Assembly (NCBI GenBank): GCA_027574665.1 | Contig: CM050659.1 | Span: 20,747,001 to 20,811,000 of the forward strand | Reading direction: 5' to 3' | Length of the DNA stretch: 64,000 nucleotides | From: Rhynochetos jubatus | Taxonomy: Eukaryota; Chordata; Aves; Eurypygiformes; Rhynochetidae | Shown here: positions 49,737 to 61,282 of the stretch, piece by piece | Layout of the letters: each line of letters starts with the position of its first letter | Numbering within the stretch: the first letter of the stretch is position 1 | The notes under the pieces: model-generated | What the model saw: the letters and a program-made list of their open reading frames with translations, nothing else | Told to the model about the DNA's origin: nothing | Database searches by the model: none | Position numbers and translations under genes: made by a program

Positions 49737-51063
49737 AAGTTCCATTGAGAGAGAAAATAGATGTTAATTAAAATCTCAGCTTTGGATACTTTAGAGAAGA
49801 ATGATACGTGATATTATTTTCCTAGTATTTATTCAAGTCTTAACCAAGGCCATAAAGATGTGAAAGTTTGACAGCGACTAATTGTCTGTCTGTGAGATGG
49901 ATGATAATCTTCCAGAAGTTATCAAGGTCTATTGCATAAACTTCTTCATTGAGTTGGAAAATCCATATTATTAGCATGATAGAACATAAAATCTTTCAAA
50001 TACAAATGGTTTGAGAACAGGCAAAAAAGGGAGGTATTTAATACAATCCATACACCTACTTAACACAGAAAATGGCTTGTAATACAGAAACTTGTATGAG
50101 AATGGAGGGATTTTACCCCCCGGCATTGTATGGAAGTAAGGGAATTTAGAGCAAATTGTGTACTATAACGTTTATGCACCACAAGCATTTTTTATATTTA
50201 CAACTGTCTAGCTTCTGTCATCTTTTATTTCAGAGTCATTGTGTCAGTTCTCCTGAAGGGCACAAGTACTGGCTTGCCCTTCCTATATTGCTAGCAAAAC
50301 ACAACTGTCCCCAGGCTCCAGGACCCATTTTCAGAAAGATCACAAAATAATATTTATGTACACACATATACACAAATACAGACATGTATCATGCATAAGC
50401 ACCACATGTAATGGATCATTAAGTTGGATAGAAATGATAGAAAACAGAGAGGAATAGGTTCTGCAATTCTGTATGATTTGCTTCATGTCATTGTAAAATA
50501 CCTCAGATAATACCTGTAATAGTGAAAAATCATAAAAACAGAAATGTTGGAACCTTTACTAAGTTCAGTGGAGTACTCATGTGAATAACCAGTTACAATA
50601 CCAGTAATTTTTAAGATAAGAAGGCCAGTAAGAAATAGTGCACATTCAGCTGTAAAAACGATTTTTCCTTTTTAACAGGCATTCCCAATAATCAGACATC
50701 TGTGTAATCTAAAATGCAGCATTGTATTCCAGTTTTTAAATTTTGAATTCCAACAGAAATACAGCTTTCCTGATTAAAAAAAAATGTATAACAATAAACT
50801 CTGCATATTGACAATTATATGTTCAATTTAAAGGCATAAAATGCTTTTAAAATATTTTTCTAGACTGTAAGAATTTGTAGTTTTACAGAAACCTCTCCAT
50901 GTAGGGATCTAGGAACAGCTATTATTAACTAACTGTACACAGTCTAATCTATGCAGTGTTTGCCTTTATAATATACTCTACAAGCAAGAACACATATTTC
51001 CACATGCAAAACAAGAATTCTGTAATTGTGAGGGAATGAAAACGCAACATACACACCAAACTT
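49737..51063. other. Unique AT-rich DNA, no gene seen
   Basis: No feature recognised. Confidence 0.5.
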
Positions 51064-51099
51064 TTCAATAGGATGACTTCATTCAATAGGATGACTTCA
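51064..51099. repeat. Exact 18-bp tandem duplication
   Basis: TTCAATAGGATGACTTCA occurs twice in direct tandem (51064-51081 and 51082-51099) with no mismatch. Perfect identity suggests a recent event or a length polymorphism. Confidence 0.95.
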
Positions 51100-52055
51100 T
51101 TTTTTACTTATAGATCCAAATAAGAATGCAAAGAAGGAGGTAATACTGTACCCAATACTGGTGTTAGTTGGCCCAGTTCTGGAGTATCCCACACACTACA
51201 TACACTACTCATCCTAGCTAAGACATGATCCTAACGGACACGCACGCAAGATCCCAAAACACATATTCACATCTTTTAGCATACAATGCTTAGATGTGTA
51301 AGAAAAACTAACACAGTCCCCTAAAAGAAAGCTGAGCTTCTTTTATGTCTACTCATATGCATTACGAAAAGAAAAGAAAATCAGTTCAGAGTTTATTTAC
51401 AGAGTAAGAAGATAAAACCCAATGCCCTGTTAAAGAAACTATTTACAAGATTTAAGATAAAATCTAACACAATTTGACTGATTTGAACTAGAACGCACAT
51501 GGGATAAAATGGTTCACTGTGTTATGACTAAACTTCAAATTGCAGGAAATGTGTTATATTGTGTTTAAGGTTTTAAGGGAAACAGAAGCTGCCCAACTGA
51601 CCTGAATTTCTGGACACTAAGGGAGCATAGTAATTAACAGATAGCTTGATTTAAAATACAGCAACAATTCACCATGAGATGATCTCAGTAATAAAAAATA
51701 AATAATTAAAATCAAAGAACATAAATCCACATTTTTCAGAGGATGAATAGGCACTTTGCTGATAAATTTATGCTGTTCTTTATATAGCCAGATTATTTGA
51801 CAGACTATTTTAGTGTGATCCACATCAGAGACAACATACTGCATTCAACAGACCACTGATCTATTTCATTACAGAAACTCAAAGATTTCTAAAGGGTCTT
51901 TATTCCAATCATGAAAGTAAAAGCCTTTATTGTTGTCCCACAGAGCCCAAAATAACCTTGAATATTTTATGAAGATATTAGGATATAAACAAACTTCCAG
52001 TTTTTATGAAAAATGATACAGCTAATACTGTTATCAGTAGGACACTTTCAGTTCT
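51100..52055. other. Unique AT-rich DNA, no gene seen
   Basis: No feature recognised. The minus frame 51617-51844 is not supported. Confidence 0.5.
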
Positions 52056-52068
52056 CCCCCCCCCCCCC
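52056..52068. repeat. C13 homopolymer
   Basis: Thirteen consecutive C in AT-rich DNA. Long C/G runs are uncommon and prone to sequencing error and slippage. Confidence 0.9.
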
Positions 52069-52264
52069 AATGAGAAAGAAGATTTATTTTTATTTATCAT
52101 TGAAAGAACTTGTACAATTGCAAAGGACACACGTGGGAAATAATGATGAACACCATTTGCCAATAGTAACATTTTTACTAATTGCTCCAATCCACAGGAA
52201 GTGGAAAACTATTGAAAAATTGTTAGCTTTAATCCCCTTCTTACATAAACTTTTTGATAATTAG

Positions 52265-52576
52265 CTATGAAGTCACCCCTTCTACATTATTTTCCATGAT
52301 CCTTTGATGTTCTGGCTGCAATACATAGTTCCTTTCCTTTCTATTGTTCCTTTTAGAGACAGCCTTCCCCCAGTGGGTAAGTGTAACAAACTGACAACTT
52401 TTGTCTACTTGTGCACTGAATTGTGCTAGGCAGAAGGGCCCATTTGGCCAGCACAAGAGGGGAGGTATCACTTCAACGTGTGCATGAAGTTCTAACACAT
52501 CTTCACCTTTGGCTGTTTTCAGAATAAAGATCAGACAGTTTCGTCCTGAATGTCTGATCAAAACCATTTTTCCCAC
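52265..52576 (-). other. Unexplained 103-codon open frame
   Basis: The minus strand is open for 103 codons ending in TAG at 52265-52267. The predicted peptide has a mixed, protein-like composition (pieces: VLELHAHVEVIPPLLCWPNG, LAQFSAQVDKSCQFVTLTHW, then a basic KRNNRKERN stretch). There is no recognised domain. The frame opens after a TGA about 30 bases upstream of its first ATG, and TTACCTTAG there could be a weak acceptor. The interval is somewhat GC-richer than its flanks and lies just beyond a decayed CR1 tail. It could be part of an unrecognised transposon, an exon, or chance; frames of this length occur several times in the window. Confidence 0.15.
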
Positions 52577-52630
52577 AGAACTAAGGTAATTTTTTCATGT
52601 GCTCCATTCACATATAGGTCGTGTGCTTTA

Positions 52631-52676
52631 TCACTGAATCACACAGGTTTGTGTGAGGTTGGAAGTTGTTCCTTGA
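52631..52676 (-). mobile_element. Decayed CR1 3' tail (possible)
   Basis: The plus strand reads TCACTGAATCACACAGGTTT, then GTGTGAGGTTGGAAGT and TGTTCCTTGAC. This resembles the reverse complement of a CR1 3' end (TCATAGAATCATAGAATGG..TTTGGGTTGGAAGGGACCTT) with several changes. Only about 45 bases match, so the call is tentative. Confidence 0.45.
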
Positions 52677-53222
52677 CATGATTTTCGTGAGGTACTTGAA
52701 GCTTTTAACACGAAAGCTTACTCTGGTTCAATATTACCACAGCAAGAACAATTAGCAATTTACAGACCTCTGCTTAGTGCACAAGAAAAACTTCAAAATT
52801 AATTTTGAAGCTATTCTCTCTTTTTATTCGATTTTATTCCACAGCAGTGTCTGTAGAATGGAAAAACCACCTGATTTCCTTGACTTTGTGAATACGATTG
52901 ATAAAAAAAGTCTGTCTTTGCTTTTTGGGACTCCCAAAGGATTTAACAGACAAAATGAAAAAAAGCCTTTTCATTACACATTCAGATAACCCATATAAAT
53001 TGTGCTCCTATTCTCTTTCTCAACATGAAAACTCTCTAAATAGCATCATAACATCAGCAAAGATCTGAAAAGTTGCAAATTCTTTAACCCTTTGTAAAAG
53101 CTTCAGATGAGAGTTTAAAAATATATAGGATGCTTTGTCTTGTACTTCATATAATCTAACACATTACAGTATTTCAGACTAGTGATGGAAAAAGTGATTA
53201 AACAATATAAGACATCTGAATT
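52677..53222. other. Unique DNA, no gene seen
   Basis: No feature recognised. The plus frame 52777-52989 is AT-rich and lacks support. Confidence 0.5.
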
Positions 53223-53267
53223 AAAAAAAAAAAACAAAAAAAACCAACCCAAACAAACAAACAAACA
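53223..53267. repeat. A12 / (CAAA)n tract
   Basis: A12, A8 and then CCAACCC and a run of CAAA units. Similar AAAC-rich tracts occur at about 22886, 33009, 35065 and 37407. Confidence 0.9.
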
Positions 53268-56122
53268 GAAAACCTCCATCAACTCCAAAGATGCTCTCTA
53301 CAAATACTGGTGAGACCTGAGATAAAGTTAATGAAACATTTCTAAAAGTCTCATATTTTCTGCTGAAAAGTTAGAAAAAAAGTTAGGTGGTTGGTTGGTG
53401 GGGTTTTCTCAGTTAAGCAGTATAGAGGATAGATTATACTTCATACAAGTCTTAAATATCACGGTAAAGGAGAAATAGACTAAAAATCAGTAAAGATGAA
53501 TGAACTAATTCATTATTTTCAAGCTTTAAAACTAATTCAAACAATACTTTCAAGAGCTAAATAATGAGAAACTTTCTTTTAAAATGAGGAAGGATCTTAT
53601 TTCAATAAATGATGTTTTAAAAATGAAGCTTTCAAGATTGATTAAACATGATGCATGTTTAAAATTATAACTATAGTTTCATATATTTAAAAAAAATTAT
53701 AGATGTTTGCTATTGTTCAGGGCTTGAAATCTTGAATTTGGAGTTTTAAAAGTGGTGTCAACTTTTTTTTGAGCTTGACAATTTTGCAAAACATTAACAA
53801 CTCTCTCAAGTCCAAAGAGATGAGATGCAGTTAGTATTTGCAGCACTTTATTTCCCATCCATAGTCAGTCTCAATCTTTTTTTTTCTCCAACATTCAAAC
53901 TATGTGCTTAGCATTTGATTTATGAAAGTACAAATAACTAATGAGAAAAAGGTCACATCCGATAAGGACAGGAAACACACTGCATTCTTATTCTGAGAAG
54001 TGACAAAGCAAAAAACATTTACCTTCTCGCTCCTCACTGCACATCTTGATTTTTTTCCTAAGTGGACTCTGGAGAATCATGACATAGAAGACTGCTGTAG
54101 AATCAAGCAAGTTTTTTTACTTTCTCTCTGATGATTTTTTTCCCCTCACTCGTAACCCTTATGTATTTAGAATACACAACTCCTTGCTGATTTAATCAAC
54201 TCGCATTAGGAGCAAAACCACTGTTCCCAGAACACAAACGGATTGTATCTGTATAAAATGAGATTGCTACTTTCTCTCACTTTTCAATATTAGGTTCATA
54301 TTCAAGTTTCTTGCCTTTTTCATAATTTCATTCATTTAATGAAAAGGATTTATTTCTGTTTGAGCAACTGCATCCCAGAGAAAGCTGCTAATACTTTCAC
54401 ACATAAGAGCCCTAACATTTCCTCTAAGAAATGTCAATTATGATTTTAAGAAATCACAATAGGCATTCCATGTTGTAATATAAAGTCCCATGCATAGCCC
54501 TTCACCCTTGTTTGTACTCCTAAGGCCAAAGTTATAATCATGTAAGTCATCTGTGATTTGACAACTTTTGTTTCACATGGGATGGAAAGAATATGAACAT
54601 CCAGCATTTTACTCTACTTTCCTCTATATTGATCATGTATAGCAAAAAATACTTGACCAGAATGATTGAAATAGAAAGGGTCCATTAAGCAGATTTTATT
54701 TTTAGCAATTTCAAGAAAAATAAAGTGTTTGAACTCCAAAAAACAAATTGCACTCAGAATATCTCCCAGGAGATGAGGATTTAGAATATGCAGAGAAAGA
54801 ATGAGGAGCGTTACTACTGCATCCTTACTACTATTAAGCAATTAATCCTTGAGACAGTATATCCACCATTTAAAAACAAAATATATTTTAGGGCAGGGTT
54901 CTGTTAGGGGCATGAGATATTAAACTTAACAAACCACAATATAGCTCTTACTAGGCTCAAAAGGGGTTTCATCAGCAAAACTTTGCCTCAGCAAGTTCAA
55001 GCAATAAAAATTCCATTTATAGTTTAACATTCAACAAGTTATTGAATCAGGAACTAAATGCTGCAAATATGAGCAAACAACACTGCCCAGAACTAGGTAC
55101 TTCTCTGCAGTAGTACAAGTGAGTTTCTCTCTGCTGTCACCAGACAGCACTAATCTGGAAAGGTTTCCCTCTCCTCTACATGAGAAAATAGCTCTCAGAT
55201 CCACACATGCAAATCCATTATATGTTTCTTTAGAAGGTATGTCTTTTTAGAAAAGTTTTCCTGAAAGAAATGTGCCTTTCATACAGACACACACAATAGT
55301 ATTTGCAGCCAAAAGTGCAAGACTTGTTAGGCACTAATGACTTCTAAAATGTTAATAGCTCGATTAAACGAGAAGAAGGGGGAACTGGATATGAGGAAAG
55401 GGGCCCATATTTTCCAGATGCATGACTGAGACATCCAGCATAGTGTACATCAGTCTTTTCTGGTGTGTTTAAAGGTTACTGTAACCATCATGTAATAAAA
55501 ATGCTACATTACTGGTAACAAAACTACTAAGTCCCAGTATGGTGATACCTCCCAGCAGCCCTGTTAGCAGCTCCAAACACTTCAAACTATAACAATGCAT
55601 GTGATGATATGAGAAGATGAGTCATAATATAAATACATTATAACCTCAACTTTGCCACCGTATGTCCGGTAATGCTACTATACAGTTACCTCCACACACT
55701 CATTACTTAATACTTGTGCTGGCCAGTCCTGACACAGGAGAATTAACATTTTGTTTCTTGATATTTAATTTCTCACTTGCATCACTATTTTTATTATGCA
55801 ACAGATATGCCCATACAAACATAATTCTGTTAAATTGTTTGCCACTGATTTTTAAATAACTCAAAACTTCTGATGGTTTGGCATATTTAAACCATATTCT
55901 CTAAATGAAACTGACTTTATATACACAACAGTACTGCCAAATTCTTTATTTAAAGCAACATCTCTCTTGAATAATATGGATCTGATGTTTAAGCTAACCA
56001 GAACTAAAGTTTAAGCCAAAATCACAATAAGATTTTTCATATAAAGAACATAAAATTCATACAAATAAGAATGAGCAATACTTCCTCTCCTTATGCTTCT
56101 ATGAAGGTTAAAACAACCTAGT
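53268..56122. other. Unique AT-rich DNA, no gene seen
   Basis: No supported gene. T-runs near 53763-53771 and 53877-53885. Minus frame 54614-54841 and plus frame 55662-55859 are hydrophobic chance frames. Confidence 0.5.
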
Positions 56123-56362
56123 TGTAGTGGGTTGACCCTGGTTGGATGCCAGGTGCCCACAAAAGCTTCTCCATCGCTCCCCTCCTCAGCTGGGCAGGGC
56201 AGAGAAAAATGTAACAAAAGGCTCATGGGTTGAGATAAGGGCAGGAAGATCACTCAGCAATTACCATTATGGGAAAATCAGATTCGCCTTGAGGAACTGA
56301 ATTTGTTACCAATCAAACCAGAGTAGCATAATGAGAAATAAAGACTGAATCTTAAAACACCT
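56123..56362 (+). mobile_element. Partial LTR of an endogenous retrovirus-type element
   Basis: The interval begins TGTAGTGGGTTGACCCTGG, then GGATGCCAGGTGCCCAC, CTCCCCTCCTCAGCTGGGCA, TGTAACAAAAGGCTCATGGG, TTACCAATCAAACCAGAGTA and ATGAGAAATAAAGACTGAAT. From memory this is the start of an LTR family common in many birds; the TG start is typical of an LTR 5' edge. The match fades after CTTAAAACACCT (about 56362), so the rest of the LTR is lost or replaced. No coding region of a provirus is seen beside it. Retroviral class is not assigned. Confidence 0.75.
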
Positions 56363-56580
56363 ATAGCTGAGCTGCTGCGACTTCTCATCACTTCTCCAGT
56401 TAAACTTAGTCAAGACAAGATCAACCACTGTCTGACCTAATACAATCTGCTAGACCTCACTGACTCCACTCACTACTGCAAGGGACCTACACATTGCTTC
56501 CCAGTAACCCTAACCCTGGCTATGTGGTGCAGACCTGACAGTGTATGTGTTGGCTTTAGTTCTGTCTCACTGTGTGTGAC
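56363..56580. other. Sequence following the LTR, origin unclear
   Basis: A GC-richer 200 bases directly after the LTR match, with even composition and no stop-rich AT sequence. It might be internal or rearranged sequence of the same element. It includes two telomere-type hexamers, TAACCCTAACCC, at 56505-56516, too few to mean a telomeric insertion. Confidence 0.35.
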
Positions 56581-57561
56581 CTCCACGGAAGACACAGTTT
56601 AATTCTACAAATCTTTGCCTGAATACTACAGGCAAAAAGGTATGTATTTTTTCTAGATTTGTATCTAATTACGGACTGATTTGTATAATGAACTACAATA
56701 GGCCTGCAACATGAGTATTTACTTCCCAAGAAGTCAAAGAAATAATGCCTGAAAACAGCCAACTCTTCAACATTTGCTCCTTGCTGAATTCTCCGGTATC
56801 CCCTCCTCAGGTCAGGTTTCATGGATTAGCTGTTGGCTGTTATGCTGCAAAGTCTGATCAAGGCCTTGGCATAGCTAGGACACTGACAACGCCTGATGTG
56901 ATTTTTTTTTTTAAATGTCGTGATTTTTTTAAAACGTATTCTTAATAAAAGAAATCTCACACTATGTATTTTCCTGACTACAAAGAGTTAGATTTAAACA
57001 ACAAAATATCATGCCAAGTTGCCAAAGAAATCAAAGGCAACACTGAAGATGACTGATTATTTTTTTCCTTTTTTTCCCAAATGGAAAGTAAATCAGATTA
57101 GATTATTTTGAGAAACTTGTTTTCTCTTTTCTCTGGATTTATATGCACACCTACACTCAAAACCATTAATTTATACTCTCCAAAAACTTTGTCAAATTAA
57201 CCAGATACTATATTTCAAAGGAAAAAAAACTTTAGCTAAATGTATATACTAGTAATAATTTAATTATTTCTTTTATTGATAATTTTTATTGCTGCATTTT
57301 ACACTTTACCTGATTATTTATTGGAAGCTGCAATGAAATTCCACTGCTTTGTTGCATTATTTACTAAACAAAGCAGAAAACTATGAAAGTACAGCAATAA
57401 AATTAAGGTGATGTAGCAACAAGGCTGAATTTTAATTAAGTTATGGGAAGATGATTTTGAAGATGCTAAAGCAAGACAGTTTACTCGACAAAGACAGAAA
57501 CGGCAGTTCCTTCCTGCATGACAGAAATTAGGAAAGCGTTCTAGTAATTTCTTCATCTGAA
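56581..57561. other. Unique AT-rich DNA, no gene seen
   Basis: No supported gene. T/A runs near 56901-56912 and 57061-57076. On the minus strand an 80-codon frame at 57314-57556 has acceptor-like ends (TTTCTGTCATGCAG) and a GTAAAG donor, but several alternatives exist and no family is recognised. Confidence 0.45.
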
Positions 57562-57595
57562 TTAAAAAGAGGAGGGGAAAAGGAAAAGAAAAAGC
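57562..57595. repeat. Purine tract with mirror symmetry
   Basis: About 34 bases of A/G only (AAAAAGAGGAGGGGAAAAGG then AAAAGAAAAAG). The core GAAAAGGAAAAG is a mirror repeat, another H-DNA-type composition. Confidence 0.85.
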
Positions 57596-60500
57596 AAATA
57601 GTATTTTTCCTCATCAGAGTGAATATGGATTACTGCATATTGTAATGCAGTTCTGGGAAGAAAATGAAAATTAACATTCCAGCAGATTCCCTTGCCATCA
57701 GCATTTCTTCAAGCCTTTATTCCCCGAGAGAGACATTCACAAAACCTACAAGCAATGATGATGATGAAAAACCCCTAAAACCCAAAATACATAACACCCA
57801 TATCATCTAAAAATATTAATGTATGCATAACATTTATACAGTTTTCCATTTATATACAGGTGAGAAGATTTTTCAGCTTCACATTCCCTTTTATAATATG
57901 CTTCGTATCTGTAAAATTAATATTGCATTTTACAAGACAGCTTTCCTGGGTTTCCCATTACTTGGCAAAACTACATTGCCATACCGCTCCGAGTCATGAC
58001 ATTTTTTTCTGTGCTCGTGTACTTCACACTGGCTCTGCCTCAATTTCAGTGGCCTGTTGTTTCTCGACTAGACATTGTTCTCAAGCTTTTGCATGGGAAC
58101 ATAATGCTTCCAGCTAGAGAATGGGGTCATTCTCTGGGCACAGATTTGCTTTCTGAAACTCCTGAAGAAATCAGTGTTCCCAGGAAAGCTCTTGCTGTAT
58201 TCTACCTAATAAATAAACTAATTTCTTCACTTTAATTAAGACCTCAGCAATTTGATTTCCCTGCAACATATGTTGATGGGTTTGCTGGTTCTTGCAATGT
58301 CTGAGCAAGCTGGAGAACAGAGCAAGCAGACAGTCTGGGCTCCTTAACTGTAAGTACAGTCACATCCCCAAAGAGCAGCCCATGGAAATATAAGGCATGT
58401 ACAGAGCCAGGTGTCACTGTGCAAGCAGCATGTGAGTGTCCGTAACATAACGCTGTTATTCCTTACTGAATATATATCTAGTATTCAGCTGGCATACACT
58501 CAAAAAACTGAACTTTTGACAGGTATGAATTAAGATCCAATTAAAAAAAATTCAACTATTTCAACCAACATCGGAGTGTTTCCATTCTAAAAACAATGCT
58601 TGCTGGCATGGCAAATTCTCTGAAAACCCAACAATGTTTTTTTAATACTACTTTTCTCAGTGATGTTTTCTTCTCTCTCCAGCTTTATTATTCAAACAGA
58701 TATTCCAGTTTATTTCAGCTGTGGAATAAATCCCTGTTTTTTTGTGAACCTACTTTACCTTCATTCTAGATATTATGAGCCCAAAATTATTTTGGCTATT
58801 AGTATCGTCCTTCAGCTTCCTAAAGATAGGAGTAAAAATTTAAATATGATGTTTCAGAAAGACAGTGTTCCTCTGACTACACCAAAATAACCCAATTAAA
58901 TAGGAAGACCAAAGGGTTTTTCTTGCTAATGCAATGCCATTGTGTAGCTTTTATTCTCATACAGAAGGAACATAAAGGGAAATAGAAATACAGCATACTC
59001 CATTGGCTAAGAAAACAGAAACTCTTCCCTAAAATGCATGCACCACTTGCAATAGGGTGTACAGAGAATGAATGCAATTTTTAGGCATGGATCTTTGTTC
59101 CTTGGGACTAGTCTGCAGATGTGTTAACTTAGAGAATTCATGAATCTACGTGTGAGATGAAGGACAGAAAGGTAGCAACACCGAGTCAATACAGCACAAA
59201 CCGAAATGACAAAGTGACAGTGATGACAAATGACAACATTCATATTAATAGGCACTAGATGACATTCAATCACTGTCCATTCCTGGCTACAGTGAAAGAC
59301 AATACAATGTTTAGGCACAGGAGCAGAAGAGAGATGACAGGTTTTTTAACATTTTCCACAACTTAAAAAGTCAGCAGAGAATGGACGAGGTTACATACAT
59401 CTGTAAGGAGCTCTTGGAGTTCAGCAACACAGAAATCACTCAGAAAATCTATATGCAGTATTTTTAATTGACCTAGTTGGCTGTATTTTCTTTTTTTGCA
59501 TCATAAATTGGAAGTTCTCCCTTTACATACAAAAGACATTAAAAAAAATAATTGGTTCTTACCTTGCAATGGCAGCATGAGAAATCTTTAGGCTTTCTAC
59601 ATCACTGCTTCAAGGGACCTTCTGCAGATTTGATTCATATACTTCATGGACCAAATTGCTCAGCTGATCCCACTCTGGCTGCAGACCAGGTTTCACAACA
59701 GAATATTACTAATTGTTCGGTAATTATAAACCTTTACTATAATTTGGTATTGTATAGAGTATCATCAAGCAATCTTTGCATATGGTCACAGAAGCCAAAT
59801 ATTTACTGTAACTTGCCTTAGCAAAAGGGGTGTTACATATAGATAATATTTACCCATGCATAAAGGGTGCTATAAATTAGCTGACAAACATCAAGAGGTA
59901 AGTGCCATGTTTTTGTAAAGCAGAAAGGAAACATATGAAAGTAGCTTGTATTAATAAAGTGACAAAAGCTGCACATTTTTTGCAGCAAAAGCCAGAAAAT
60001 TCTTGTTGGCAGCAACAGATCTGCTATTGTAAAAGACAGAAAAAAATCAAAGGAAAATTTTGATTAAAAGCATAAACTGCTGATATTGTTTACTGCAGCT
60101 ATTCACCCAAGAAAATTATGATTTAGGAATTCTGAGGCACATACACCCAAAAATATTAAAGTAGCGTATGCGTCTGATACATGTAGCGCTGTGTTTTAGG
60201 ATGTTCCCCTGCAGAATTGCTCACAGGACATCAATAGCATAGCCAGACACTTTCCAAAAGATGCTAGGAAAAGAAAGCAATAAATCTGTAAGAAGATGCA
60301 ATTCTTTTAAAAGCTTGCTAATAATCAGGTATCTGAAATAAAGAGTTTAGCCTGAAAGTGACAGTTATATATGTTTTGTCCCTTTCCTCCCTACCACCAA
60401 CACTCCTTTTTTTCTAAGAGCCAAGCTGACATCACGATTGAAAGAATAAGGGGACTTTGGCTAAACAAGGCATTTACCTCAGAGCTTTAGTGAAGTATAG

Positions 60501-61052
60501 GAAACATTTTGTACACAGCCTGTGTAGCTGATAGACAAGACGGTAGTTTTGAGTCCTGGGAAATGCTTTGGTCCTGCCTCTGAATTTGCTGTCATCTCTC
60601 TATACGCTATACTTTGTTAATACAGATAAATACTACTATCAACCAAGTGAAACTCAAGATATTTGGCAGCACAGGTAGAAGATTCTGCCACAATGCAGCA
60701 AAATGGCTCATAAAGGTGGCAGAAAAGAGTATCCAATTGTATATCTTTGGCCAAGGGGCCAGTATGCTTAGATGCTGCACTGCACACAAGGGCTTTGCAG
60801 ATACTCCTCACCGCTGACACTGCAATGCTGGGTAAATGCAGCTCTTGCTCTATTGCAGGAGGTTTCTCTGCAGAACTGTACTGGGACCCTCTACCACAAT
60901 GCACAGGCTCTGCAGAGTATGGCAAATCAATGAGACATGATGTCTTTAAATGAAGCTTTTTCCCACAAAATCTGTGTGAAAGGTTCCAGTCTAATGCCTT
61001 GCAGGCAGAAGAGAGTCCTCTAGGTACTTCCAGAGCTCTTTTAAAACAACAG
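57596..61052. other. Unique AT-rich DNA, no gene seen
   Basis: No supported gene. Overlapping plus frames at 57860-58117 and 57996-58235, and antisense pairs at 60607-60953, show no domain. The overlap of several frames on both strands near 60.6-60.95 kb reflects locally higher GC, not coding evidence. Confidence 0.45.
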
Positions 61053-61107
61053 AAGGGTGTATGTATCTATGAAGCAGACAACAAAAGGGTGTACGTGTCT
61101 ATGAAAC
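61053..61107. repeat. Imperfect direct repeat, 23 bp, 32-bp period
   Basis: AAGGGTGTATGTATCTATGA (61053) and AAGGGTGTACGTGTCTATGA (61085) are direct copies 32 bases apart with two transitions. It looks like a local duplication that has diverged. Confidence 0.8.
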
Positions 61108-61257
61108 ATTGATGAATCAAGTCCTGCCATGTCTACATAAACATGTAATTTAGATTTAGTGTAATGTTTTCTGATTATTCAACAAGCAGTTGATTGTGGA
61201 AAGCATTTAGTGTTTAATAGCCATATTAAAGTAAAACACACTTGCCAGAAAATTATT
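61108..61257. other. Unique DNA, no feature
   Basis: Nothing recognised. Confidence 0.5.
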
Positions 61258-61282
61258 TAAAATAAAAAAAAGAAAAAAAAGG
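61258..61282. repeat. A-rich purine tract
   Basis: A-rich run with A8-G-A8-GG structure. Minor simple repeat. Confidence 0.85.

Noticed and set aside
50525-50565. AATCATAAAAACAGAAATGTTGGAACC resembling a reversed CR1 tail
   Set aside because: Too many mismatches in an AT-rich context to distinguish from chance.
56505-56516. TAACCCTAACCC telomere-type repeat
   Set aside because: Only two hexamers, adjacent to an LTR; not an interstitial telomere block.
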